This document shows positions 49,379-59,583 of a stretch of 64,000 nt of DNA, in pieces. Every line of letters begins with the position of its first letter. Positions within the stretch are counted from its first letter, which is position 1. This DNA is from Isoptericola luteus (lineage in GTDB: Bacteria; Actinomycetota; Actinomycetes; Actinomycetales; Cellulomonadaceae), in the NCBI RefSeq assembly GCF_020297055.1, contig NZ_JAIXCQ010000010.1:1-64000 (forward strand), in the 5' to 3' direction. A model generated the notes under the pieces. It did no database searches. It was not told the DNA's origin and saw only the letters and a program-made list of their open reading frames with translations. A program made the translations under genes and the position numbers.

Positions 49379-49900
49379 TCAGTAGCCCCCGCCGCCGTCG
49401 GCGGGTGCCTCGGTGATCTCGGTCCCGTCCGGCGCCACCACCCACCAGACGTCCTGGACGGCCTGGCCGGTGACGTCGCCGGGCGCCTCGTCCGCGGCGT
49501 ACAGGTACAGCGGGCGCCCGTCGAGCGTCACCTGCAGCTCGCCGTCGTTCCCGGTGATCGTCCCGACCTCGGCGTCGACGCCCTCGACCTGCGGCTCCTC
49601 GCTGCCGGCGTGCACCGGCGGCCAGGCGGCGAGGCAGTCGTCAGTGCACGCGCTCTCGCCCGAGCCGGGCTCGTCGGCGGAGAAGTAGTAGACGGTCAGG
49701 CCCTCGCCGTCGACGACGATCTCGCCCAGCTCGCTGTCTGCGGTGGCCAGGTCGACGTCGGCCATGGCCTCCCCGCCCGCGCCCGTCGCCTCGTCGCCGG
49801 GCGCGGTGCCGCCCGGCTCGTCCCCGCCGCACGCGGCGAGAGTCCCGGCGAGCGTGATCGCCGCGGCCAGGACCGTCAGTCGTGAACCCGTGGTGCGCAT
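49379..49900 (-). CDS. COG4315-type lipoprotein (secreted repeat)
   Basis: ATG 49900 is preceded by GGAGG. The 173-residue precursor has a signal sequence with lipobox LAACGGDEPG. Two repeats of the Lipoprotein_15/COG4315 pattern follow: LGEIVVDGEGLTVYYFSADE with CTDDCLAAWPPVHAG, and ELQVTLDGRPLYLYAADEAP with QDVWWVVAPDG. These proteins sit at the outer face of the membrane; their function is not settled. An ECF-type promoter lies at 49975-50000, and a 7-bp repeat array fills the predicted mRNA leader. It probably belongs to the regulon of the sigma factor at 50820. Confidence 0.9.
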   Translation of the reverse strand: MRTTGSRLTVLAAAITLAGTLAACGGDEPGGTAPGDEATGAGGEAMADVDLATADSELGEIVVDGEGLTVYYFSADEPGSGESACTDDCLAAWPPVHAGSEEPQVEGVDAEVGTITGNDGELQVTLDGRPLYLYAADEAPGDVTGQAVQDVWWVVAPDGTEITEAPADGGGGY

Positions 49901-49915
49901 GATGCCTCCGTCGGC

Positions 49916-49957
49916 TCGGTGCTCGGTGCTCGGTGCTCGGTGCTCGGTGCTCGGTGC
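49916..49957. repeat. 6 x 7-bp tandem repeat in the lipoprotein leader
   Basis: TCGGTGC (GCACCGA on the sense strand) occurs six times without error between the predicted transcription start (~49968) and the ribosome-binding site (49905-49909). Slippage would change leader length and structure but not the coding frame. Confidence 0.95.
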
Positions 49958-49974
49958 GTGCCCCCCACGAGGTA

Positions 49975-50000
49975 CGACGAGACACCGCCGCGCGAGGTTC
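49975..50000 (-). promoter_or_regulatory. ECF-sigma promoter for the COG4315 lipoprotein
   Basis: On the minus strand GAACC (49996-50000) and CGTCG (49975-49979) are separated by 16 bp, the classical ECF -35/-10 arrangement. The start would be ~68 nt upstream of the coding region. The same motif and spacing occur on the plus strand for the YceI gene. Confidence 0.7.
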
Positions 50001-50025
50001 ACGTCGATCCGGCGGCCTCCCCGTT

Positions 50026-50050
50026 GAACCGATCGGGGTGCCCGCTCGTC
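50026..50050 (+). promoter_or_regulatory. ECF-sigma promoter for the YceI operon
   Basis: GAACC (50026-50030) and CGTC (50047-50050) are separated by 16 bp. This drives the YceI gene and, by adjacency, the sigma/anti-sigma genes, giving autoregulation. Confidence 0.7.
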
Positions 50051-50101
50051 GTGCGGGGTAGAGCCGCGCCGGACGTGCGCGGCCCGACGGAGGGCGACGA
50101 C

Positions 50102-50776
50102 GTGCGCGGACGGACCAAGGTGATGATCGGAGCGGGCGCGGCGCTCGTCCTGCTCGGCGGCGCCGCAGTGATCGTGGGACCTGGCCTGTACGCCGACTGG
50201 GCCAACGACGCGGCGGCCCAGGCTCCCGCGCTCGAGGCGTCGGCCGCACCGCTCGGCGACACCGCGGCGCTCGACGGCGAGTGGGCGGTCGCTCCGGGGT
50301 CGGTCGCCGGGTACCGCGTGCACGAGGTGCTGCGTGGCGAGGAGGTCACCGTCACCGGGCGCACGGAGGACGTGACCGGCGGTGTGACGGTCGAGGGCGG
50401 CCGCATCACCGCCGCCGAGGTCACGGTCGACGTCGAGAGCATCGCGACCGACGAACCGCCCCGCGACGCGTACTTCCGTGGCAACGTGATGGAGGTGGGC
50501 ACGTACCCGACCGCCACGTTCGCGGTCACCGAGCCGGTGCCGCTGACCGAGGGCGCCACCGACGTCGACCTGCCCGGCGAGCTCACGGTGCACGGGGTCA
50601 CCCATGACGTGGTCGTCCCCGCCCGGGTCGCCGCCGACGGCGACGGGGTGCAGGTGGTCGGCAGCGTCCCCGTGACGTTCGCCGACTACGACGTCTCGGC
50701 GCCGTCGCTCGGGTTCGTCCGGGTCGACGAGGAGGGGGCGGTCGAGTTCTCGCTGCTGCTGGAGCGCGCGCCGTGA
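50102..50776 (+). CDS. YceI family protein, membrane-anchored
   Basis: GTG 50102 follows GGAGGG by 7 nt; a longer open frame reaches into the repeat region but is not supported. The 224-residue protein has an N-terminal anchor (MIGAGAALVLLGGAAVIVGP) and a lipocalin-like YceI domain: YRVHEVLRGEEVTVTGRTED, AEVTVDVESIATDEPPRDAY, TATFAVTEPVPLTEG and VHGVTHDVVVPARV. YceI proteins bind polyprenoids/isoprenoids in the envelope. It has its own ECF promoter and is followed by the sigma factor gene, so it is a likely direct target and operon partner. Confidence 0.92.
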   Translation: MRGRTKVMIGAGAALVLLGGAAVIVGPGLYADWANDAAAQAPALEASAAPLGDTAALDGEWAVAPGSVAGYRVHEVLRGEEVTVTGRTEDVTGGVTVEGGRITAAEVTVDVESIATDEPPRDAYFRGNVMEVGTYPTATFAVTEPVPLTEGATDVDLPGELTVHGVTHDVVVPARVAADGDGVQVVGSVPVTFADYDVSAPSLGFVRVDEEGAVEFSLLLERAP

Positions 50777-50819
50777 GGTGCGCCCCGCCCCGCGCGCGGG
50801 CGACGCCTCGCCCGGTCCG

Positions 50820-51323
50820 ATGAGGACGGACGAGGAGCTGCTCGAGGCGATCCACGGCGCGCACGCCGCCGCGCTGCACCGCTACGTCGCGCGGCTCGTG
50901 CCGCAGGACACCGACGCGCAGGACGTGGTCCAGGAGGCCCTGCTGCGCCTGTGGCGGCACCCGGACGTGCTGGAGCGGCCGGAGGAGTCCGTGCGTGCCT
51001 GGCTGTTCACGGTGGCACGCCACCTCGTCGTCGACCAGCTCCGCAGCGCACGGCACACCCGGGAGCGGGCCACCGGGCAGCTCCCCGACACCGGGGAGCC
51101 CGACCGGACGCAGGCCGTCCTGGACGCCTGGCTCGTCGCCGACGCGCTCGCCGGGCTGTCCGCCGAGCACCGCGCCGTCGTCGTGGGCGCCTACTACCGC
51201 GGGCGTTCCGTCGCGGAGCTCGCGGACGAGCTCGACGTCCCGGCCGGGACGGTCAAGTCCCGCATGCACTACGCCCTGCGCGCCCTGCGGCTGGCGCTGC
51301 AGGAGAAAGGAGTCACGCCATGA
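50820..51323 (+). CDS. ECF RNA polymerase sigma factor
   Basis: ATG 50820 (MRTDEELLEAIHGAHAAALH) is chosen; GTG 50778 would add 14 residues. The 167-residue protein has region 2 (VPQDTDAQDVVQEALLRLWR, RAWLFTVARHLVVDQLRSA) and region 4 (LAGLSAEHRAVVVGAYYRGR, VAELADELDVPAGTVKSRMH). Length and pairing with an RskA-type anti-sigma resemble actinobacterial SigK/SigL-like ECFs. It overlaps the anti-sigma gene by 4 bp. The two divergent promoters upstream carry the matching GAACC/CGTC elements. Confidence 0.94.
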   Translation: MRTDEELLEAIHGAHAAALHRYVARLVPQDTDAQDVVQEALLRLWRHPDVLERPEESVRAWLFTVARHLVVDQLRSARHTRERATGQLPDTGEPDRTQAVLDAWLVADALAGLSAEHRAVVVGAYYRGRSVAELADELDVPAGTVKSRMHYALRALRLALQEKGVTP

Positions 51324-52102
51324 CGCCGACGGGCCCCCACGGCGACCCGCGCCGCGACCCCTACCGCGAGTGGGACGCCGCCTACGTCCTCGGTGCGCTC
51401 GGTCCCGCCGAGCGGCGGGACTTCGAGGAGCATCTCGCCGGGTGCGACGCGTGCCGCGCGGCGGTCGCGGAGCTCGCGGGGATGCCCGGGCTGCTCGGCT
51501 CCGTCCCTGCGGAGGACGTGCCGGCCGCGCTCGGCACCGCCGCCCGCGCCCCGGACGCGGCCGACGGGCGGGCGACGGTCGTGCCGCTCAGCGGGCTGGT
51601 CCACGCCGCGCGGCGCACCCGGCGCCGACGTCGGACGCTGACGGCCGTCGCGGCGTCCGCGCTGCTCGTCGGCGGCGTGGGGGCGGGCCTGGCGCTGGGC
51701 GGGTCGCCCGACGGCGGCTCCGCGCCGGGCGTGGCACCCTCGACCACCGTCCCGGCCGCGGGGGCGGCGACGCTCGAGCTGGAGCCGGTGGGCACGTCCG
51801 GCGTGCGCGCGACGCTCACCGCGACGCCGAGGGCGTGGGGCACGCACCTGGAGTGGTCGTGCACCTACCCGGAGACGTCGTCCGCCGGCCCGTCGGGCCG
51901 GTACGACCCGGCCGCGCCCGTCGGGTACGAGCTCGTGCTCGTCGACGGCGCCGGGGAACGCACCGTCGCGGCGACGTGGACGGGGACGTGGCCGTCGTCA
52001 GAGGAGCTGGACGCGGCGTCCGCCAAGCTCCTGTCCGACCTCGTGAGCGTGGAGATCGCCGTCGAGGGGAGCGACGAACCCCTCGCGTCCGCCGAGCTGT
52101 GA
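51320..52102 (+). CDS. RskA-type transmembrane anti-sigma factor
   Basis: ATG 51320 overlaps the sigma stop (ATGA). The 260-residue protein has a zinc-binding anti-sigma domain (AERRDFEEHLAGCDACRAAV, HxxxCxxC), a basic cytosolic stretch, one membrane helix (about 105-126, TAVAASALLVGGVGAGLALG) and an extracytoplasmic RskA C-terminal domain (RATLTATPRAWGTHLEWSCT, GYELVLVDGAGERTVAATWT). It should hold the sigma factor inactive until a signal outside the cell triggers its proteolysis. The target genes in view are the YceI protein and COG4315 lipoprotein. Confidence 0.92.
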   Translation: MTPTGPHGDPRRDPYREWDAAYVLGALGPAERRDFEEHLAGCDACRAAVAELAGMPGLLGSVPAEDVPAALGTAARAPDAADGRATVVPLSGLVHAARRTRRRRRTLTAVAASALLVGGVGAGLALGGSPDGGSAPGVAPSTTVPAAGAATLELEPVGTSGVRATLTATPRAWGTHLEWSCTYPETSSAGPSGRYDPAAPVGYELVLVDGAGERTVAATWTGTWPSSEELDAASAKLLSDLVSVEIAVEGSDEPLASAEL

Positions 52103-52179
52103 CCGGCGTCGGGCCGAGGGTGGGATGCGTCACGGGGTCAGCTGGCGGACGCCATGAACGGTTCAAGCCGAGTTCGGCT

Positions 52180-52185
52180 TACCCT
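52180..52185 (+). promoter_or_regulatory. -10 element of ppc
   Basis: TACCCT ends 8 nt before GTG 52194, leaderless spacing. Confidence 0.5.
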
Positions 52186-52193
52186 CGTGAACC

Positions 52194-54920
<2,727 letters not shown>

Positions 54921-54938
54921 CCCGTCCCGGTGCTGTGA

Positions 54939-54986
54939 GCGGGCGTCTGGCCCCCTTCCCGACCAGGAAGGGGGCCAGACGCCCGC
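54939..54986. terminator. Hairpin terminator of ppc
   Basis: A perfect 21-bp stem (54939-54959 with 54966-54986) with a 6-nt loop lies 18 bp after the ppc stop. Its outer arm GGTGCTGTGAGCGGGCG (54929-54945) can alternatively pair with 55061-55077 beyond the homopolymer tract. Confidence 0.85.
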
Positions 54987-55008
54987 CCTACCCGGGGTGC
55001 CCCGGGCC

Positions 55009-55061
55009 GGGGGGGGGGGGGGGGCGGGGCCCCCCCCCCCCCCCCGGGGGGGGGCCCCCCC
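55009..55061. repeat. G/C homopolymer tract
   Basis: The sequence reads G16-C-G4-C16-G9-C7, bounded by two arms of an outer inverted repeat. It is unlike anything else in the window and is either an extreme slippage-prone hairpin or a sequencing/assembly artefact. Confidence 0.9.
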
Positions 55062-55090
55062 GCCCGCTCACAGCACCCAGGGCGGCCGGG

Positions 55091-56077
55091 TCAGGGGCGG
55101 GCGGCGAGCGACGCCAGGACGCGGCTCACGCTGGAGCGCAGGCCCCACCGTTCGACCAGCGCGTCGAGCGCGGCCGGGTCGGCAGGCTCGCGAGGCAGTG
55201 CGTCGTCGGCGTCCGCGACCGGTGCGTCGTGCGCCACCTGCACCACGGCGCGGGCGGCGTCGAGATAGTCGGCCGCCTCGACGAGCTTGCGGGCCTGCGT
55301 CGCGGTGATCCCCGCGGCGCCGGACGACGCCGCCGCCCGGATCGCGTCGAGGTCGCCGAACGTCGCCAGGAGCTTGGCCGCCGTCTTCTCCCCGATGCCG
55401 GCGACGCCGGGCAGCCCGTCGGACGGGTCCCCACGCAGGATCGCCAGGTCGGCGTAGGCGGCGCCGCTCGCCACCGCGTACCGCTCCGCGAGGCGCGCCT
55501 GGTCGACGACGTCGGGGTCCCGGACCCCGCGCGCCGGGTACAGCACGCGCACCCCCGCGGCGTCGTCGACGAGCTGGAACAGGTCGCGGTCGCCGGTGAC
55601 GATGTCGACGCTCGCGGGCATCACCACGCCCGCGCCGCCGAGCGGGCTCGCCGGGACGGAGGCGGCCGCGCGGGCCACCTCGCGAGTAGTGAGGGTGCCG
55701 ATGACGTCGTCCGCCTCGAAGCCGGGGGCGCCGACGCGCGCGATACCCAGGGCTGCGAGCACGTCGACGATGACGGGCACCTGCGGGGTCAGGGCCTCCG
55801 GCACCTCCTCGACGTCCGGTTCGCCCGCGGGAGTCACGGCGGCGACACGGTGCTCCTTGTAGCTGCCGATCGCGTCCACCCGGAACGCGGGCCGCCAGTC
55901 GTCGTCCCAGCACGCGACGAGCCGGTCCGGCCGGTGCTCGGTGACGAGGAACGCGATCATGTCGAGCAGGCCGCGCACCGCGTTGACCGGCGTGCCGTCA
56001 GGGGAGCGCAGCGAGTCGGGCAGGCCGTAGAAGGCGCGGAAGTAGAGGCTCGCGGTGTCGAGAAGCATGAGGCTCAT
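55091..56077 (-). CDS. 5'-3' exonuclease (PolA N-terminal domain-like)
   Basis: The 328-residue protein is a stand-alone FEN-family nuclease: MLLDTASLYFRAFYGLPDSL, PGFEADDVIGTLTTREVARA and VDIVTGDRDLFQLVDDAAGV with the metal-ligand acids, then LRGDPSDGLPGVAGIGEKTA with the helix-hairpin-helix DNA-binding motif. It degrades 5' flaps or RNA primers as the PolA exonuclease domain does, without a polymerase domain. It is convergent with ppc. No repair genes are in the same operon. Confidence 0.93.
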   Translation of the reverse strand: MSLMLLDTASLYFRAFYGLPDSLRSPDGTPVNAVRGLLDMIAFLVTEHRPDRLVACWDDDWRPAFRVDAIGSYKEHRVAAVTPAGEPDVEEVPEALTPQVPVIVDVLAALGIARVGAPGFEADDVIGTLTTREVARAAASVPASPLGGAGVVMPASVDIVTGDRDLFQLVDDAAGVRVLYPARGVRDPDVVDQARLAERYAVASGAAYADLAILRGDPSDGLPGVAGIGEKTAAKLLATFGDLDAIRAAASSGAAGITATQARKLVEAADYLDAARAVVQVAHDAPVADADDALPREPADPAALDALVERWGLRSSVSRVLASLAARP

Positions 56078-56113
56078 GGGGTCAGCCTCCCACCGCGCGG
56101 GCGGCGGCCGGCG

Positions 56114-57151
56114 TCACTCGAGCCGTGCCGGCAGCCCGAAACGGGGGAACCAGGTGGCGGTGTCGAGGAACGTCGTGATGCCCGTGATCCGCCCGCCGCC
56201 GTCGTCCTCCAGCACGGCCAGGCCCCACGGGGACCACCCGCCCGTGGGGTCGAGGCGGTACTGCGCGTACGCCATCGACCCGTTGGCGCGCACCGGCACG
56301 CAGCGCGAGCCGCGGCAGCCGCGCCCGGGCCCGACCATCCAGCGCACCACCTCGGTGCGCCCGCGCACCCACATCGTGTACGGGGGCATGTTGAGCACGG
56401 CGTCCTCGTGCAGCAGCCGCACCAGCGCGTCCATGTCGTACCGCTCGAAGGCGTCGAGGTAGCGCGCGAGCAGGTCCTCGTCGACCGGTCCCCAGGACCT
56501 GTCCGCCGCCTGGCCGGCGTCGAGGCGCAGCGCCTTGCTCCCCAGCGTGGCGCGGGCGCGCTGCAGGGCGCTGTTGACCGACGCGACCGTGGTGTCGAGC
56601 AGCGTGGCCACCTCGGCCGCCGACCACCGCAGCACCTCGCGCAGCACCAGCACCGCGCGCTGACGGGGCGGCAGGTGCTGCAGGGCCGCCACGAACGCGA
56701 GCCGGATCGACTCGTGCCCGACGGCCACGTCGGCCGGGTCGCCGGCCCGTGGCAGGACCGCCTCGTCGGGCACGGGCTCCACCCACTTCTCCTCCGGCAG
56801 GACGTCGCCGAAGTACTGCTCCTCGGCCGGCTGCGGCCCGCCGAGGCCCATCGGCCGCTCACGCCGCTTCGACGACCCGAGGTGGTCGAAGCACACGTTG
56901 GTCGCGATGCGGTACAGCCACGAGCGCAGCGACGAGCGGCCCTCGAACCGGTCGTACGCCCGCCAGGCGCGCAGCATCGTCTCCTGGACGGCGTCGTCCG
57001 CCTCGAACGCGCCGCCGAGCATCCGGTAGCAGTAGCCGGTGAGCTCACCTCGGTACGGCTCGAGCAGGGCGCCGACGTCGTCGGTCGGACGGTCCGGCTC
57101 GGGACGGGCGGCGGTGGTGGTGCGCGCGGAGGTCGGGACGGTGTGTGTCAC
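56114..57151 (-). CDS. SigG-like ECF sigma factor with C-terminal SnoaL domain
   Basis: The 345-residue protein starts at GTG 57151. It has sigma region 2 (YCYRMLGGAFEADDAVQETM, RSWLYRIATNVCFDHLGSSK), region 4 (LQHLPPRQRAVLVLREVLRW, VATLLDTTVASVNSALQRAR) and a SnoaL/NTF2-like tail (LLARYLDAFERYDMDALVRL, DAVLNMPPYTMWVRGRTEVV). In this ECF group the SnoaL domain controls sigma activity in place of a separate anti-sigma; none is encoded here. Next upstream on the same strand is a GAF/phosphatase regulator gene, 40 bp away. Confidence 0.93.
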   Translation of the reverse strand: MTHTVPTSARTTTAARPEPDRPTDDVGALLEPYRGELTGYCYRMLGGAFEADDAVQETMLRAWRAYDRFEGRSSLRSWLYRIATNVCFDHLGSSKRRERPMGLGGPQPAEEQYFGDVLPEEKWVEPVPDEAVLPRAGDPADVAVGHESIRLAFVAALQHLPPRQRAVLVLREVLRWSAAEVATLLDTTVASVNSALQRARATLGSKALRLDAGQAADRSWGPVDEDLLARYLDAFERYDMDALVRLLHEDAVLNMPPYTMWVRGRTEVVRWMVGPGRGCRGSRCVPVRANGSMAYAQYRLDPTGGWSPWGLAVLEDDGGGRITGITTFLDTATWFPRFGLPARLE

Positions 57152-57191
57152 ACGTCACACGGTACGACGAGCGTCCGACACACGGGAGGCC

Positions 57192-59558
57192 TCAGCGCTG
57201 CGGATCTCGCGGCAGGACGCGCTCCACGAGCGGCACGGTGCCCGACGGCGGCGTCAGCGGGCGGGGCCGCACCCGGGGAACCGTGCCGGTCAGAGGACGC
57301 GACGACCGGTCGATCTCGAACCAGACCGTCTTGCCCTCGACGGCGCCCGAGTGCCGGCCGACGGCGTCCGACCCGTCGTGCCGGTCCACGCCCCAGCGGG
57401 CGGCGAGCCGGTCGAGGAACAGCACGCCGCGCCCCGACAGGTCGTGGGGCGCGGGGGACTGCAGCTGCGGCTCCGCCGTGCTGCCGTCGCGCACCCCGAT
57501 CCGCAGCCGCCGGTCGTCCACCTCCACGGTGGCGGTGATGGGCCGCTCCCCGTGCTCCAGCGCGTTCGTGAGGATCTCGCTGGTCAGCAGCATCGCGGTG
57601 CGGCGCAGCTCGTCGTCGACCTCGCAGGACTCGAGGACGTCGTCCACCCAGCGGCGCGCCGGCCCGAGGTCGCTCAGGTCGTCGGCCGCCACGCGGCGTT
57701 CGGCGTGCGCCGGCCCGGCGGGCGAAGGCGGGCCGGACGGCGCCGGCACCCGCACGCGCAGGGCCAGCACCGCGACGTCGTCGCGCTGGGCGCCCGCGAC
57801 GAGGCCGCGCACCAGCGCGCGCGGCACCGCCGCGGTGGCCTCGCCCTTCGACGCGGCCAGCACCTGCTCGAGGTCGGCGAGCCGGTCGTCGCTCGAGACC
57901 CCGCGCCGCTCCACGAGCCCGTCGGTGTACAGCACGAGCGTGTCGCCCGGCAGCAGGCGGACCGTGTGGTCCTTGCGCACCGTGCTCGGCACGACACCGA
58001 GCAGCATGTCCGGCATCCCCAGGAGCCGCTCCACCGTGCCGTCGCGGCGCAGCACCATCGGCGGCGGGTGCCCCGCCACCGACCACGTCAGCGTGTACGC
58101 GCGCTCGGGCGGGTTGCTCGCGACGGCCCCGGCCGCCGGCGCCGGCCGCTCCTGCGGCGGGTCCCGGTCCAGGCGGGCGACGACGGCGGTCGCCATCGCC
58201 CGCGGCCCCAGCCGGGCGTTGGCGCGGTCGAGGCGGGTGAGCAGGGCGGCGGGCGACTCGTCGTGGCTCCAGGCCAGCGCGCGCAGCATGGAGCGGAGCT
58301 GGCCCATCTGCGCCGCCGCGTGCACGTCGTGGCCAGCCACGTCGCCGATCATGACGATGGCGGTGCCGTCGTCGCGCACCACCGCGTCGTACCAGTCGCC
58401 GCCCACCTGGTCGGTGCGGGCCGCGGGCGAGTACGTCGTCGCGATGTCGAGGTGGGCCACCGTCGGTGGGGCGGTGAGCATCGACTCCTGCAGCGTGGTC
58501 GCCACGCGGCGCCGGGCCTCCAGCAGCGCCACCCGCTCCAGCGCCAGGGCGACGTACCGGCTGATCGTGGACTCGAGGGCGGCGGTCTCGGCGTCGTGCT
58601 CCCGGGGGGCGTCCCAGACGCAGGCGATCACCCCCACCACGGTGCCGTTGGACGTCACGGGCAGGAACGAGCGCGCCCCCTCGGAGACCGTGCCGACCGG
58701 TTCCATCTGCGGGTAGGAGGCGACCAGCTCCGTGTGGTCGCGGAACCGCAGCGGCGCGCGCGTGCGCACCACGTGGGTGTCGGGGCGCTTGGTGTCGAGG
58801 CGGATGCTGCGCATCTGGTCCAGGCCCGGCTCCTGGTGCCCGACCGTGAAGAACGTGAGGTGGCGCCGGTCCCCGTCGACGAGCGCGAGCGAGACCCAGC
58901 GGGCTCCCGTGCCGGTGCCGATGACGTGCGCGATCGCGTCCTCGACCTCCTCCAGGGTGGTGACCCGCGCGAAGCGCTCGCTGAGCCCCAGGAGGAACCG
59001 TGAGCGGCGGTGCGCCCGGAACGCGACCTGCTCCGCGAGCCGCGCACGCTCCCGCTCGGCGCGCAGCCGCAGCTCGCCGGAGCAGGCGGCGGCGAGGTCG
59101 GCGAGGGTGGCGAGGTCGACCTCCGTCCACTCGCGCGGGGTCCGCGAGATCGCCCACAGGGCGCCCACGACGTGCCCCCGGGCGTCCTCGATCGGGTAGC
59201 CCGCGCACGCTGCCGCCTGGAGGTCGTCGATCGTGTGCACCGTCGCCAGGCTGGGGTCGGCGGCGACGTCGTCCACGACGAGCGGCGCACGGGTGCGGGT
59301 TACGATCGCGGTGAGGGGCCGGGGGACGTCGACGACCCGCGAGCTCTGGGCCGGTTCGGGGAACCCGACGGCGCCCGGCAGGGTCTGCCCCTCGGGCGTG
59401 AGGATCACGACGGAGGCCGTGGGCACGTGCAGGTGGCGGTGCACGAGGCGCGCGATCCGGTCGAAGACCTCGTCGGCCACCGGCCCACCCCGAGCCGGGC
59501 CGGCCTGCTGGCCGGCCGAACGACCGGCCGTGGAGCCGGCGACCTTGGCCTCCCGCAC
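57192..59558 (-). CDS. GAF-GAF-SpoIIE phosphatase with C-terminal anti-sigma-type kinase domain
   Basis: The 788-residue protein starts at GTG 59558. Domain order: GAF 1 (~30-165, VDDVAADPSLATVHTIDDLQ, CAGYPIEDARGHVVGALWAI), GAF 2 (~195-345), PP2C/SpoIIE phosphatase (DQVGGDWYDAVVRDDGTAIV, IGDVAGHDVHAAAQMGQLRS, LYTDGLVERRGV) and a HATPase_c domain of RsbW type (LLTSEILTNALEHGERPITA, SGRGVLFLDRLAARWGVDRH). It probably dephosphorylates an anti-sigma antagonist in response to a small ligand or redox signal. No STAS antagonist gene is adjacent, so the partner lies elsewhere. It is co-directional with the SigG-like gene. Confidence 0.93.
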   Translation of the reverse strand: MREAKVAGSTAGRSAGQQAGPARGGPVADEVFDRIARLVHRHLHVPTASVVILTPEGQTLPGAVGFPEPAQSSRVVDVPRPLTAIVTRTRAPLVVDDVAADPSLATVHTIDDLQAAACAGYPIEDARGHVVGALWAISRTPREWTEVDLATLADLAAACSGELRLRAERERARLAEQVAFRAHRRSRFLLGLSERFARVTTLEEVEDAIAHVIGTGTGARWVSLALVDGDRRHLTFFTVGHQEPGLDQMRSIRLDTKRPDTHVVRTRAPLRFRDHTELVASYPQMEPVGTVSEGARSFLPVTSNGTVVGVIACVWDAPREHDAETAALESTISRYVALALERVALLEARRRVATTLQESMLTAPPTVAHLDIATTYSPAARTDQVGGDWYDAVVRDDGTAIVMIGDVAGHDVHAAAQMGQLRSMLRALAWSHDESPAALLTRLDRANARLGPRAMATAVVARLDRDPPQERPAPAAGAVASNPPERAYTLTWSVAGHPPPMVLRRDGTVERLLGMPDMLLGVVPSTVRKDHTVRLLPGDTLVLYTDGLVERRGVSSDDRLADLEQVLAASKGEATAAVPRALVRGLVAGAQRDDVAVLALRVRVPAPSGPPSPAGPAHAERRVAADDLSDLGPARRWVDDVLESCEVDDELRRTAMLLTSEILTNALEHGERPITATVEVDDRRLRIGVRDGSTAEPQLQSPAPHDLSGRGVLFLDRLAARWGVDRHDGSDAVGRHSGAVEGKTVWFEIDRSSRPLTGTVPRVRPRPLTPPSGTVPLVERVLPRDPQR

Positions 59559-59565
59559 GTCGTTC

Positions 59566-59571
59566 AGTATC
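59566..59571 (-). promoter_or_regulatory. Possible -10 of the phosphatase gene
   Basis: GATACT on the minus strand ends 7 nt before GTG 59558; it lacks the first T of the TAnnnT pattern but has the same spacing. Confidence 0.3.
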
Positions 59572-59583
59572 TACCCTCACCCC

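Noticed and set aside
49919-50101. N-terminal extension of the YceI protein through the 7-bp repeats
   Set aside because: The GGAGGG-GTG 50102 start precedes the membrane anchor directly, and the promoter lies inside the extension.
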